A stretch of DNA of 47,268 bases. Origin: CAZXSK01 sp964642855 (GTDB lineage: Bacteria; Planctomycetota; Phycisphaerae; SM23-33). The position numbers were made by a program, and so were the translations under genes. The DNA lies in contig CAZXSK010000027.1 of NCBI GenBank assembly GCA_964642855.1, forward strand, positions 1 to 47,268. The letters run 5' to 3'. Each line of letters opens with the position of its first letter. Positions within the stretch are counted from its first letter, which is position 1. Below are positions 8,842 through 17,276 of this stretch, piece by piece. The notes under the pieces are model-generated. The model was not told the DNA's origin. It saw nothing but the letters and a program-made list of their open reading frames with translations, and did not search any database.

Positions 8842-9978
8842 ATGGCTCCGGAAGCTACCGACAACCAAACCGCCGAGACCAACGGATCAATCTGCCTGAT
8901 GGCTACGGGAGATCTCCTGCGGTCCTGCGACCCCACCGGCCGGGGCCGTACGCGACCCGGCAAGGGTATCTTCGCCCCCCTGTCCGACCTCTTCAGCCAG
9001 GCGGACATTCTGGCGGGCAACCTGGAATGCACCCTCCCGGGCGACGAGGGCGTTGTGGAGGCCGAGCCGCGAGTGATCGGCGACGAAGCGTTCCTACGGG
9101 AGGTCGCCTCGGCCGGGTTCGACGTGGTCACCCTTGCCAACAACCACATGTTCGACGCGATGCAGCACGGCTTCCGACGAACCCGCGCCCTGCTCGATGA
9201 GCTGGACGTACGACATTACGGCGCGGGGGACGATCTCGGGCAGGCCACCGCCCCGGCCATCGTCGAGGTTCGGGGCCTTACGCTGGCGTTTCTCGCAGCC
9301 GCCAGCCGATCGTCGGGCGTGCGGCAATTCGCAGCCGGAACCAAACACGGCGTCGCTGCCCTGGTCATGGATCGCCTCCTGGAGCAGATATCGGACCTCT
9401 CCCAACGCGTGGACCACGTGATCGTCTCTCCCCACTGGGGACGCGAGCGGTACTCGATCCCCTCCCCCGAGCAGATCGAGCAGGCCCGGGCGATGATCGA
9501 CGCCGGGGCTACGCTTGTCCTCGGACACCACCCGCACGTACTCCAGGGAACGGAAACCCACGGCGAAGGGTTGATCTGCTACTCGCTGGGCAATTTCGTA
9601 GCCGGCGACGTGTTCTATGACAACGGCGACGTGCTCACGTGGAACCGCGTCGAACGGACCTCAGCCGTCCTTCGCGCGACGCTGTCGAAAGATCGTCTGC
9701 TCGATTGGGAGCTGATCCCCACCTTCGACGACGGTCGATGCGTGCGACCAATCTCCGAGCCCTTCGGACGCCGGCGGATCAACCGCGTCCAGCAACGTCT
9801 CGAAGCGGGAGTAACCCCCAGGCGGTACCGGTGCGAACACCTGCGGGTCGACACGATCCGCCCGATCGTGGACCATCTGCGATGGAGGAACCTCCGTCGG
9901 CTTCGCCCGCGACACTTCGTGAACGGCATTCGGCTGATCGGACGCAGCCTCAAGCCCGGGCATCACCCGCCAAGCTGA
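8842..9978 (+). CDS. CapA family metallophosphatase-like protein
   Basis: 378 residues of the CapA/PgsA family, a calcineurin-like metallophosphoesterase fold associated with poly-gamma-glutamate capsule and EPS clusters. Motifs in order: ATGDLL at 21-26, NLEC at 60-63, LANNHMFD at 98-105, SPHWGRE in the middle, GHHPHVLQG, then YSLGNFV. These cover the metal ligands of the family. ATG 8842 was chosen because the domain starts right after it, though the ribosome site is weak; the open frame runs back to 8689. No membrane helix is visible, while many CapA proteins are membrane-bound. Its 3' end overlaps the convergent PaaK-like gene by 16 bases. Confidence 0.88.
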   Translation: MAPEATDNQTAETNGSICLMATGDLLRSCDPTGRGRTRPGKGIFAPLSDLFSQADILAGNLECTLPGDEGVVEAEPRVIGDEAFLREVASAGFDVVTLANNHMFDAMQHGFRRTRALLDELDVRHYGAGDDLGQATAPAIVEVRGLTLAFLAAASRSSGVRQFAAGTKHGVAALVMDRLLEQISDLSQRVDHVIVSPHWGRERYSIPSPEQIEQARAMIDAGATLVLGHHPHVLQGTETHGEGLICYSLGNFVAGDVFYDNGDVLTWNRVERTSAVLRATLSKDRLLDWELIPTFDDGRCVRPISEPFGRRRINRVQQRLEAGVTPRRYRCEHLRVDTIRPIVDHLRWRNLRRLRPRHFVNGIRLIGRSLKPGHHPPS

Positions 9979-11201
9979 TCTTCCTCTTCCGGCTGGGCAC
10001 GGGCTTCCCAACGCTGCCGGGCGACGTTGCCGATCACCGGGCGGTACTTGCCCGACCGGGCAGGCCTGATGTCGTCGACGTGCTCGACGGTGATATCGGA
10101 ATCGTCCCGCATCCGCCCAGCCATGCTGGCGATCACCTTCTCGTCCCCGTCTGCCGGGTAGTTCTCGTCGGTCACGACCCGCACGCGCACCTCACCCACC
10201 CGTTCCTGGTGAGCCTGACACTTGGTGATCCCCTTGACCGACCGCAACGCGTAGATCAGCGAGTATCCCGCCAGCCACTTCTCGTCAGTCGTGACGATGA
10301 AGTCCACGGCCCGGCCGCCTGAGATCTCCACGCGAGACAGGGCCAGCCCGCACTGGCAGGGCTCTTCGGACAGTTGAACGATGTCCCCCGTGCGATAGCG
10401 GAGAACCGGGAACGCAGTTCCCACCAGGTTTGTCACGACGAGTTCGCCCTCCCCNNNNNNNNNNNNNNNNNNNNNNNNNNNNNNNNNNNNNNNNNNNNNN
10501 NNNNNNNNNNNNNNNNNNNNNNNNNNNNNNNNNNNNNNNNNNNNNNNNNNNNNNCTGGGGTAGCCGAAGATGCACTTCGGGCGGAATCGCTTCCACTGCT
10601 GGAAGTACCTCTCCACGCGGTCCGGGGTGACCTCGAAACCGTTGGTGAAGCCATCGTTGATCAGCCAGTCGCGCATGCGCTTGATGCGGTCCTGCTTGCT
10701 CAGTTCGATTGGCGACCCCCAGTAGTACAGCTCCTTCTCACCACGACGGATTCCCACCCATTCATGTCCTCGCATCCGAGCGGCGTTGATGTGGGCCTCG
10801 CGCGTGGACGACGTGTAAAACTCGAGCGCTTCGTTGGTCGATCCGCTGGTCCGGACGAGCTTCACGCGAGGCCCTTCCTCCCGCCAGACCATCTCCTCGC
10901 GATGCGCACGAATGGTTTCCTTGTCCAGCAGAGGCAGCTTTCGAAGGTCGTCGAGGTCCTGTATGCCATCGGCCTTCAGATCCGCCCGGGCAAACCGCTC
11001 CCGCCAGAACGGTGTGTGCTCACCGGCCAGACGGACGACCTCGCGTAGTCGCTGGAGCTGAAGCTCGCGCAACTTCTCACGAGACCAGTGCTGGCTTCGG
11101 TTGAGCTCACGCAGAATCCGGAAGCTGGCCCGTCCCAGCATTCGCTCCTGGAGGGCAAACAGCGTGCGAGCGAGAATCGGAAGCATGACAAGCCCTTTCA
11201 C
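9963..11201 (-). CDS. PaaK/CapK-like adenylate-forming enzyme (interrupted by assembly gap)
   Basis: Phenylacetate-CoA ligase family protein of the EPS type (CapK). The N-terminal part has the ATP-binding loop VRTSGSTNEALEFY; after the gap come VLRYRTGDIVQL and the C-terminal loop RPARSGKYRPV with the likely catalytic Lys. The family activates carboxylates as acyl-adenylates. In EPS clusters it is thought to supply acyl or aminoacyl decorations (inference). The start is either GTG 11201, which overlaps the deacetylase stop as GTGA, or ATG 11186 behind AAAGGG. The N-run replaces the region between FGYP and GEGELVVTNL. In relatives that segment is clearly longer than 33 residues, so part of the protein is missing. 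It is the last gene of the EPS operon. Confidence 0.85.
   Translation of the reverse strand: MKGLVMLPILARTLFALQERMLGRASFRILRELNRSQHWSREKLRELQLQRLREVVRLAGEHTPFWRERFARADLKADGIQDLDDLRKLPLLDKETIRAHREEMVWREEGPRVKLVRTSGSTNEALEFYTSSTREAHINAARMRGHEWVGIRRGEKELYYWGSPIELSKQDRIKRMRDWLINDGFTNGFEVTPDRVERYFQQWKRFRPKCIFGYPXXXXXXXXXXXXXXXXXXXXXXXXXXXXXXXXXXGEGELVVTNLVGTAFPVLRYRTGDIVQLSEEPCQCGLALSRVEISGGRAVDFIVTTDEKWLAGYSLIYALRSVKGITKCQAHQERVGEVRVRVVTDENYPADGDEKVIASMAGRMRDDSDITVEHVDDIRPARSGKYRPVIGNVARQRWEARAQPEEEDQLGG
10455..10554. other. assembly gap, 100 N
   Basis: Exactly 100 N, a usual placeholder length for a gap of unknown size, inside the PaaK-like gene. The reading frame happens to continue across it. 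Confidence 0.97.
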
Positions 11202-12202
11202 GACCAGTAGAAATTGTTCCAGCCCTGCAGGGCCTTTCGCGCCAGCGCCCGGACCGGCCTGCCCAGTCTGCAGGGCGTCACCGCGCGGGCGGTGAAGTCC
11301 CCGGAGGCTACGAGATCCGACAGACCCGCGAAGGTGCGGACCTCCAGATCGCTGCGACCCGACAACCAGCGGCAGACCTTCCTCAAACGTCCCGCCACGA
11401 TTCGGTTCAGCCTCCCGCGATTGTACTGAAGGTCGCGCACCTTCATCAGGCTGAAGCTGTGGAGGATCAAGACCGTCTCCGCCCCGACGGCGGCGATCTT
11501 CTCGATCGCCTCGATCATCTCGCCGGCGGAGATACCCACGAAGTCCAGCGGCTTGGCCGCATGCAGGCCGGGGCAGCGAGGCTGGTAGTACCCCGACAGC
11601 GCCACCTCCAGAACATCACCGTACCACCTGCTGCCGTTCCATGGCTCACCGGCAGGGAACAGGCACTGCCCCCCGGCGAACGGGAACGCATAGCTGCTGT
11701 CGATGCAAATTCCCGCTTCGCTGAGATGACCGAGCGTTTCCTCCGAAGCGCCCATGTTGCCCGCACGGAAGGCGACCGGCTTTCGGCCGGTGTAGCTCTG
11801 CAGCCTCTCGATGCCCGCCCGCACAAGCTCTTCCTGCTGCTGGCCCTCAAGCTCGCCGATCTGGTCGCACGTCACATACGCCTCGCCGCGCAGCTTCTGG
11901 CCGTAGTGGACGTGGTTGGGGTGCACGTGCAACTGGATATCCTGCCCGCGGTCGAGCAGGAACCGGCAGACCGGCTCGGTCTGGTCGGGGTGGCCAAGCT
12001 CATCGTTGAAGGGTTCGAGGAAAAACGTACCCGCCAAGCCGTACTCTCGAAGAATCTGCACGATCAGTGGCACGCCGAACGCCCGGTCGCCGTACTGGCC
12101 CATCATGCCACGGGAGGGCGGAACCGGCCTGAGCTGGTCACAGTCCCACGCCCCGCCCATCGAGCATTCCACGTCGACGGTGATGTACACGCCCGGTGTC
12201 AT
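11198..12202 (-). CDS. polysaccharide deacetylase family protein (NodB-like)
   Basis: A 334-residue carbohydrate esterase 4-like protein that would remove acetyl groups from N-acetylated sugars. The motifs are VYITVDVECS at the N-terminus (catalytic Asp region), the metal-binding block IQLHVHPNHVHY near residue 92, and VAFRAGNMGASEETL near 145, equivalent to the family's R-x-P-x-G motif. The ending LILHSFSL matches the last His motif. There is no signal peptide or membrane helix, so it may act in the cytoplasm on lipid-linked intermediates, or on an unusual substrate. A strong GGAGG lies before the ATG. It resembles the deacetylases of XrtA loci but I cannot confirm the subfamily. Confidence 0.87.
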   Translation of the reverse strand: MTPGVYITVDVECSMGGAWDCDQLRPVPPSRGMMGQYGDRAFGVPLIVQILREYGLAGTFFLEPFNDELGHPDQTEPVCRFLLDRGQDIQLHVHPNHVHYGQKLRGEAYVTCDQIGELEGQQQEELVRAGIERLQSYTGRKPVAFRAGNMGASEETLGHLSEAGICIDSSYAFPFAGGQCLFPAGEPWNGSRWYGDVLEVALSGYYQPRCPGLHAAKPLDFVGISAGEMIEAIEKIAAVGAETVLILHSFSLMKVRDLQYNRGRLNRIVAGRLRKVCRWLSGRSDLEVRTFAGLSDLVASGDFTARAVTPCRLGRPVRALARKALQGWNNFYWS

Positions 12203-12217
12203 CCTGCCTCCGATATC

Positions 12218-13480
12218 CTACCGCGGATTCTCCTGCGATTCGGGATTGCCGATGATGTCGAAGGACTCGGCCCCGAGACGCTTGAGCATCTGCGCGAAAT
12301 CGACAAAGGCAGGTTTCGGGTCGCCCAGGAGGAACGTGTCGTCCTTCGTCCAGGGCCCGGTGTTCCACAGGAAACGCGCGGCCGCCGATGCCTTGGAGAG
12401 CCTCTTCTGGCCGGGTGGCAACGCGTCGCCACGGATCATGCCCAGCATCCAGTTGGCGTCGCCGCCGAGGATGCGTGTCCGCAGACCAAGCTGGTACGAG
12501 GTGCGACGCATCCGGTGGGGCTCGAAATGACTCTGCCACAACAAAAACGGCGCTTCGAAACCCGCCTGTATCACGGTAGGCAACCCGCCGATGAAACGCG
12601 GGTTGATCTCCAGGAAGATGTACTCGTCGGTGTCCGTGTCGTAGTGGAACTGCACGCCGGCGATGCCCTGCCAATCCAGCGCCTGCAGCAACCGGACGGC
12701 ATCGTGAAGAAGGGGTCTGTGCCGGCAACTGATCCGCTGAACGGTCACCCCGCCGGCCAGGGGCATGTGATGTTCTCCGATGTACTCGCCCATCATGAAG
12801 GGCTTGCCCTTGTGCATGAGGATCTGCACATGATCCTCCACACCAGGATGATACTCCTGCACCAGCACGTTGTCGGCGATTCCGGCGACCTCGGAGGCCA
12901 CTCTCTGAAGCTCCTTCTCGTCGCGGGCGTAGGCAGCCTTCCAAGGCGCCCTGCCTCCCTCCACGTTCTGCTTGCTCGTGCGCAGAACCAGCGGGAAGGC
13001 CAGGTCTACCTCCCCGGCCTGGAGTTTCTCCAGCGTGCTGCCCCGGGCCACGGGCACCCTCAGCTCGTGACACAACTTCTGCATGTAGTCCTTGTCGGTA
13101 GACTTGGCGAACTGCTCCGATCCGGGCGAGAAGACCTTGATGCCCGGCTCGAAGCGGTCCCGCTGCCCGATCAACACGGCGTGGTAGCTTTCCGAAATCG
13201 TCATCACCGAGCCCACGTCCAGCCGTTGGGCAAGGGTAAGGATCTCGTCGACGAACTCGACGTCTTTCGGACCCTTGTCGATGGCCCAGGCGCCGGTGGA
13301 ATACCGACTGTGGGCGGACTGCCCAACGGGCGAGCGGACCACCGGGAAAACGGTCAGGCCGTTGCGTGCCAGGCTTCGCACCATCCAGAGCCCAACCTGC
13401 GTGTCGCCGCACAAGGCGAGCACCCGCTTGTCTCTGGGACCTCTCAGTTTGCCCGCCGGGGGGGCTTTCAGCTGGATCAT
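12218..13480 (-). CDS. ATP-grasp domain ligase
   Basis: A 420-residue protein with the ATP-grasp fold, which joins a carboxylate to an amine or thiol through an acyl-phosphate. The N-terminal part is a Rossmann-like preATP-grasp domain (KRVLALCGDTQVGLWMVRSL). The centre has nucleotide-binding strands (VLVQEYHPGVEDH), and the Mg-binding motif is FLEINPRFIGG. Homologues in capsule and EPS clusters are thought to attach amino acids to sugars or make small peptides; the substrate here is unknown. Its start overlaps the stop of the upstream glycosyltransferase in ATGA, so the two are translationally coupled. The deacetylase starts 15 bases after its stop. Confidence 0.86.
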   Translation of the reverse strand: MIQLKAPPAGKLRGPRDKRVLALCGDTQVGLWMVRSLARNGLTVFPVVRSPVGQSAHSRYSTGAWAIDKGPKDVEFVDEILTLAQRLDVGSVMTISESYHAVLIGQRDRFEPGIKVFSPGSEQFAKSTDKDYMQKLCHELRVPVARGSTLEKLQAGEVDLAFPLVLRTSKQNVEGGRAPWKAAYARDEKELQRVASEVAGIADNVLVQEYHPGVEDHVQILMHKGKPFMMGEYIGEHHMPLAGGVTVQRISCRHRPLLHDAVRLLQALDWQGIAGVQFHYDTDTDEYIFLEINPRFIGGLPTVIQAGFEAPFLLWQSHFEPHRMRRTSYQLGLRTRILGGDANWMLGMIRGDALPPGQKRLSKASAAARFLWNTGPWTKDDTFLLGDPKPAFVDFAQMLKRLGAESFDIIGNPESQENPR

Positions 13481-14658
13481 CGCGATTTCTCCGCTCTTCC
13501 ACGTGCTTCGACGGCGCGCAGGAACACCTCATGTACCTTCTCGGCTACCTGGTCCCACGACTTGACGGAAGGTCCGCTCGCGATCTCCCCCGCAAGCCAT
13601 GGCCGGGCAAGAACATCCTGCAAGGCGCCGGCGAGAGCTTCGACGTCGTCGACCGGAACGATGCGCCCATCCCGGCCGTCGGCCATGAGGTCGGGCACCG
13701 CTCCCACACGCGTAGCCACCACCGGCACGCCGCTTGCCAGACTCTCGAGCACCACATTGGGACAACCCTCTCGATGCGATGCAAGCACCGACACGTCGGC
13801 GGCGTTGAAGTACACCGGGATCAGGCCATAGTCCGCCCGGCCGGTGAAGGTCACTCTGTCGGCGAGCCGGTCCACCAGAGGCTGCATCTCTCGGCGGAGG
13901 GCGCCGCCGTCTGCATCGCCCCCAACCATCACCAGCCGAACATCTTCGGGCAATTGCTGCATCGCCCGAATCGCCTCGCCCTGACCCTTGGTCCGCTTGA
14001 CGTGCCCGACCATGACGACAAGCCGGCCCTCTTCGGGCAGGCTGAGTTTCCTTCGGGCAGCCGCCTTGTCCCGCGGCTGGAACCGTTGGATGTCCACGCC
14101 ATTGGCGATGACGGTCACCCGCTGAGGATCGGCACCCAACTCCCGCCCGAGGCGGGCCATGTCGGAGCTGACACTGATGACCTCATCGGCCTGGTGCAGT
14201 GCCTCGGTCATCTGCCGCCGCTGCGACGGGATCTCCGCACACGGATAGATTTTCCCGCGCAGTGTGATTACGCAGGGAATGCCAAGCTCCCGGGCAAGTC
14301 GAGCCACCCCAACCCCATCAGGCCAGACGAAATGCGCATCCAGCAAGTCCGGCTGGAATCGCTCCACCTGTCGCCTCAGCCAGCGTTTCAGACCGCGTGC
14401 GTAGAAGACTGCATCGAGATTCTTGAGCATGCCGGGGACGTAGAAAAACCGGGGTCGGTGGACCTCCAGCCCCTCCCAGGTTTCCTGGCTGGGCATGTTT
14501 CCGCTTCGCAGACGGGTCACCAACGGGAACGACGGCAGCGGTGAGGCTACCTCCAGTTCCACACGCTTCGCGAGCGCCCGCAGGCGTTGAAGAATGAAGA
14601 CTCCCCATGTGGGGTGAGATGTATTCGGAAAGCAGTACGAGAAGGAAAGGACTTTCAC
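13477..14658 (-). CDS. glycosyltransferase family 4 (GT-B)
   Basis: A 393-residue retaining GT-B enzyme adding one sugar of the EPS repeat unit. It begins VKVLSFSYCFPNTSHPTWGVFILQRL, a frequent opening for EPS GT4 enzymes. The nucleotide-sugar domain has VGHVKRTKGQ and the E-x7-E motif EGCPNVVLE followed by SLASGVPVVATRVGAVPDL. The start is GTG at 14658, overlapping the previous stop as GTGA. Donor and acceptor cannot be read from sequence. Confidence 0.92.
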   Translation of the reverse strand: MKVLSFSYCFPNTSHPTWGVFILQRLRALAKRVELEVASPLPSFPLVTRLRSGNMPSQETWEGLEVHRPRFFYVPGMLKNLDAVFYARGLKRWLRRQVERFQPDLLDAHFVWPDGVGVARLARELGIPCVITLRGKIYPCAEIPSQRRQMTEALHQADEVISVSSDMARLGRELGADPQRVTVIANGVDIQRFQPRDKAAARRKLSLPEEGRLVVMVGHVKRTKGQGEAIRAMQQLPEDVRLVMVGGDADGGALRREMQPLVDRLADRVTFTGRADYGLIPVYFNAADVSVLASHREGCPNVVLESLASGVPVVATRVGAVPDLMADGRDGRIVPVDDVEALAGALQDVLARPWLAGEIASGPSVKSWDQVAEKVHEVFLRAVEARGRAEKSR

Positions 14659-15848
14659 CGGCGTCCACCTCTCTTGCCCGACCGCTCCAGCGTCTCGGTG
14701 TAGGCGTCGAGGTACCGGCGGGCCATGGCTGAAGCGCTGAACTGCTGGACAGCTCTACGGCGGGCTTCGCGCGCCAATTCGGATGGCAGGTCGGGCTGAT
14801 CCATCATCCTGGCCATCGCGCCGGCGAGTTGATCGGGTGATGCGGGGTCGACGGTCAGCCCCGCCCCGTCGGACAGAACGTCCGGAACGCCGCCCACACG
14901 CGTCGCGACGACGGGCAGCTCGGACATCATCGCTTCGAGCACGACCATGGGCAGCCCTTCACTTCGGCTGGAGAGCACGAAGGCATCCGCGGCCGATCGA
15001 AGCGCGTCGCCGTCGGATCGATAGCCCAGGAACTTCACCGTCTCCACCAGACCCAGCCGGGCGTGCTGCTCCCGAATGCCCCGAACGTAGGGCGTCTCGG
15101 GCATTCGCCCCGCGACGAGACAGACGAATCGCCGACCACCAGCCCGGCTGGCCAGTCGGTTGGCAGCGGCAAGCAGGTCCTCGAAACCTTTCTCCTCGCG
15201 GACATTTCCCATCGCAAGGAACACGAAGGTCTCGGGATCGATCCCGAGTTGGGCCCGGAGACTCCGTCTTGCGTCCGACGGGGGCGACGGCTCGGGCACG
15301 CCGTTGGGAATGACTCTCCAGGGCCCGCGGAAGCCGAGGACCTCCGTGTGGCGTGCAGCTACCTCCGGGGACACAGCGACGGCCGAGGCGACGGCCCGAA
15401 CAGCCAGTCGATACCGCAGCCGGGGCTCGCGGTCGGCGTTGAACAGCAGCCCGTGGGCAGTGTAGACAATGGGGCAACGCCGGAAGGCATTGGCTGCAAC
15501 CAGGTAGGGCAGGGAGGACCTGTCGTGAATATTGATCAGATCGGGCTTGAGCTCCTTGAGCAACCGGCGCAGCCGGCCTGCGGCGCGGAAGTCCCAGCCG
15601 GACGTGCTGTTGAGCACGTGCAGCCCAACGCCCTTCTCGCGGAGTTCGCTGCCGAGTTCTCCCTCCCGCTGAAGGCAGATGACGTCGGCATGGACGTCGA
15701 GTTCTCGCAGCGCCTCAGTCAGGTGCACGACCACGCGTTCACCCCCGCCCGGCTTCAGGGATGCGATCATCAGCGCGACGCGCCGGACCGCGCAGGCAGC
15801 CATCGCTTCGGGCGGTGAAACGTTCGGAGTTGCAGCGTCGAAGGACAC
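14655..15848 (-). CDS. glycosyltransferase family 4 (GT-B)
   Basis: A 397-residue GT-B enzyme. KPGGGERVVVHLTEAL near residue 33 is the acceptor-side motif of family 4, and EGLPMVVLEAMMSELPVVATRVGGVPDVL is the donor-binding E-x7-E segment. The start is GTG 15848, immediately after the TAA of the ligase gene, with AGGGGT upstream; ATG 15797 is an alternative without a good ribosome site. It lies between the Wzy-like gene and the second family 4 enzyme and belongs to the repeat-unit assembly set. Confidence 0.91.
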   Translation of the reverse strand: MSFDAATPNVSPPEAMAACAVRRVALMIASLKPGGGERVVVHLTEALRELDVHADVICLQREGELGSELREKGVGLHVLNSTSGWDFRAAGRLRRLLKELKPDLINIHDRSSLPYLVAANAFRRCPIVYTAHGLLFNADREPRLRYRLAVRAVASAVAVSPEVAARHTEVLGFRGPWRVIPNGVPEPSPPSDARRSLRAQLGIDPETFVFLAMGNVREEKGFEDLLAAANRLASRAGGRRFVCLVAGRMPETPYVRGIREQHARLGLVETVKFLGYRSDGDALRSAADAFVLSSRSEGLPMVVLEAMMSELPVVATRVGGVPDVLSDGAGLTVDPASPDQLAGAMARMMDQPDLPSELAREARRRAVQQFSASAMARRYLDAYTETLERSGKRGGRR

Positions 15849-17249
15849 TTACCGGACCCCTGCCGGTTCGGCCGATGCAGCGTCGCGTCTGGTCCTGCGG
15901 GGCAAACCGGCCAGCCTGCGCCGGAATTTGCTTCCGTCGATCTCGTCGGGCACTTCGTCTTTGGCGTCCTCAAGCTGATGCTGGACGCTTCGCTCGAAAC
16001 AGACCGGCAGCAGGAAAGCCCACCAGGTGAACTCCACGTAGGTCAGCGACACGGTGAGACAACAGGCAAGCATTGTCGCCAGCGCGCACATCAGCCCGTG
16101 GGCAAGCAGGCGCACGTTGTCCCGCTGGTCTTCGGGCAGGTCCTCGGCCGAGCGAGAGGCCCGTCGCAGTGTCAGGAAGCCGTTGATAATCAGCAAGACC
16201 AAGACCGCTGCCCCTTGAAACCCCAGCTCGGTTCCAGCCCGGATGTAGGTGTTGTGTGCGTCCTTGCCCGCATATTCGGGAATGTACCTGCCAATGTTCT
16301 GGTAGAAGTTCCCCGCCCCGACACCCAGGGGATGATCCTTCATCATCCTCCAACCAGCATTCGCCAAGCGAACCCGGCTCTGGGCGGCAGAATCGCGCTC
16401 GCCTTCCGCGCGCATGATGGTCGTGGAGCGCTGAATGAACTGCGGGTCGGTCAGCCACAGGAAACCGATGCCTGCCACGATCAGCCCGGCTGCGATCTTC
16501 ATGCGGTGCTTGGCCGGTGCGACCAGAACAGCTACCAGCCCGCCAGCTACCAGCCCCACCACCGCGCCGCGGGATCGCGTGAGAATGATGGCATTGGCGA
16601 CAAACCCCCCTGCCACGAAACACACCACCCGACCGATCCAGCGGCTGCGAAGGAACTGAAAGCCGATCAGCCAGAGCATCATGGCCATGTACGCGCCGAA
16701 GAAGTTGGACTCGGCAAAGTCCGGACCGCCCACGCCCTCCAGCCTTCCTCCGCTGAACGCCCGGCGCGGCATCTCCCAGGCATGGAATCCCAGGTAGAGT
16801 GCCCCGCCGATCAGCGCCCACAGCACGATCTCCAGCTTGCGCGGCCTGTTGGCGATGTGCGTGAGCATCAACACGAAGATCACGATCTTGGTAAACTTGA
16901 TCGATGGGTGATCCACGGCGGTCGTGTAACGACCAACCGTCTCCTGGCCGATCAGAACCGACAGCCACACGATGCCCAGGAACACAAGCAGGAGCTTTTC
17001 CTGGCTTCGAAGGAGAGGACCTCGAAGGCCCAGGCTTCTCCAGTTCAGGACCATACCCACAGCAGTAGCGATCGCAAGCGTGAACGAGTAACGGATGCCC
17101 AATCTGTTGAGAGGCGCACCCCACCACTGGCTCTCCGGGCCGACGCTGTAGTGGGCGATGTACCCTACCAGACCGAGCACGGGCTGAATCAGCGCACCGA
17201 CGACGCATACCGCGAACAACCCGCCAAAGAGCAATGTCCGTAGTCCCAC
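15849..17249 (-). CDS. O-antigen ligase/Wzy-like polymerase
   Basis: A 466-residue integral membrane protein with about a dozen hydrophobic segments. Two features mark the Wzy_C/O-ligase family: the TRSRGAVVGLVAGG segment around residues 224-237, and a periplasmic loop with HPLGVGAGNF at 306-315 and KDAHNTYIRAGTELGFQGA at 329-347. The family joins lipid-linked repeat units into a polymer or ligates glycans onto an acceptor. It resembles the ligase-like proteins of PEP-CTERM loci (TIGR03097-like). The C-terminus has a charged tail of about 45 residues. The start is GTG 17249 with GGAG upstream. It is the only polymerase candidate in the operon. Confidence 0.87.
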   Translation of the reverse strand: MGLRTLLFGGLFAVCVVGALIQPVLGLVGYIAHYSVGPESQWWGAPLNRLGIRYSFTLAIATAVGMVLNWRSLGLRGPLLRSQEKLLLVFLGIVWLSVLIGQETVGRYTTAVDHPSIKFTKIVIFVLMLTHIANRPRKLEIVLWALIGGALYLGFHAWEMPRRAFSGGRLEGVGGPDFAESNFFGAYMAMMLWLIGFQFLRSRWIGRVVCFVAGGFVANAIILTRSRGAVVGLVAGGLVAVLVAPAKHRMKIAAGLIVAGIGFLWLTDPQFIQRSTTIMRAEGERDSAAQSRVRLANAGWRMMKDHPLGVGAGNFYQNIGRYIPEYAGKDAHNTYIRAGTELGFQGAAVLVLLIINGFLTLRRASRSAEDLPEDQRDNVRLLAHGLMCALATMLACCLTVSLTYVEFTWWAFLLPVCFERSVQHQLEDAKDEVPDEIDGSKFRRRLAGLPRRTRRDAASAEPAGVR

Positions 17250-17276
17250 GGCTGCGTCTCCACGTTTGGGCGGCGC

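Noticed and set aside
11459..13831. 790-residue plus-strand open frame
   Set aside because: Antisense to the deacetylase, ATP-grasp and glycosyltransferase genes; no recognisable domain.
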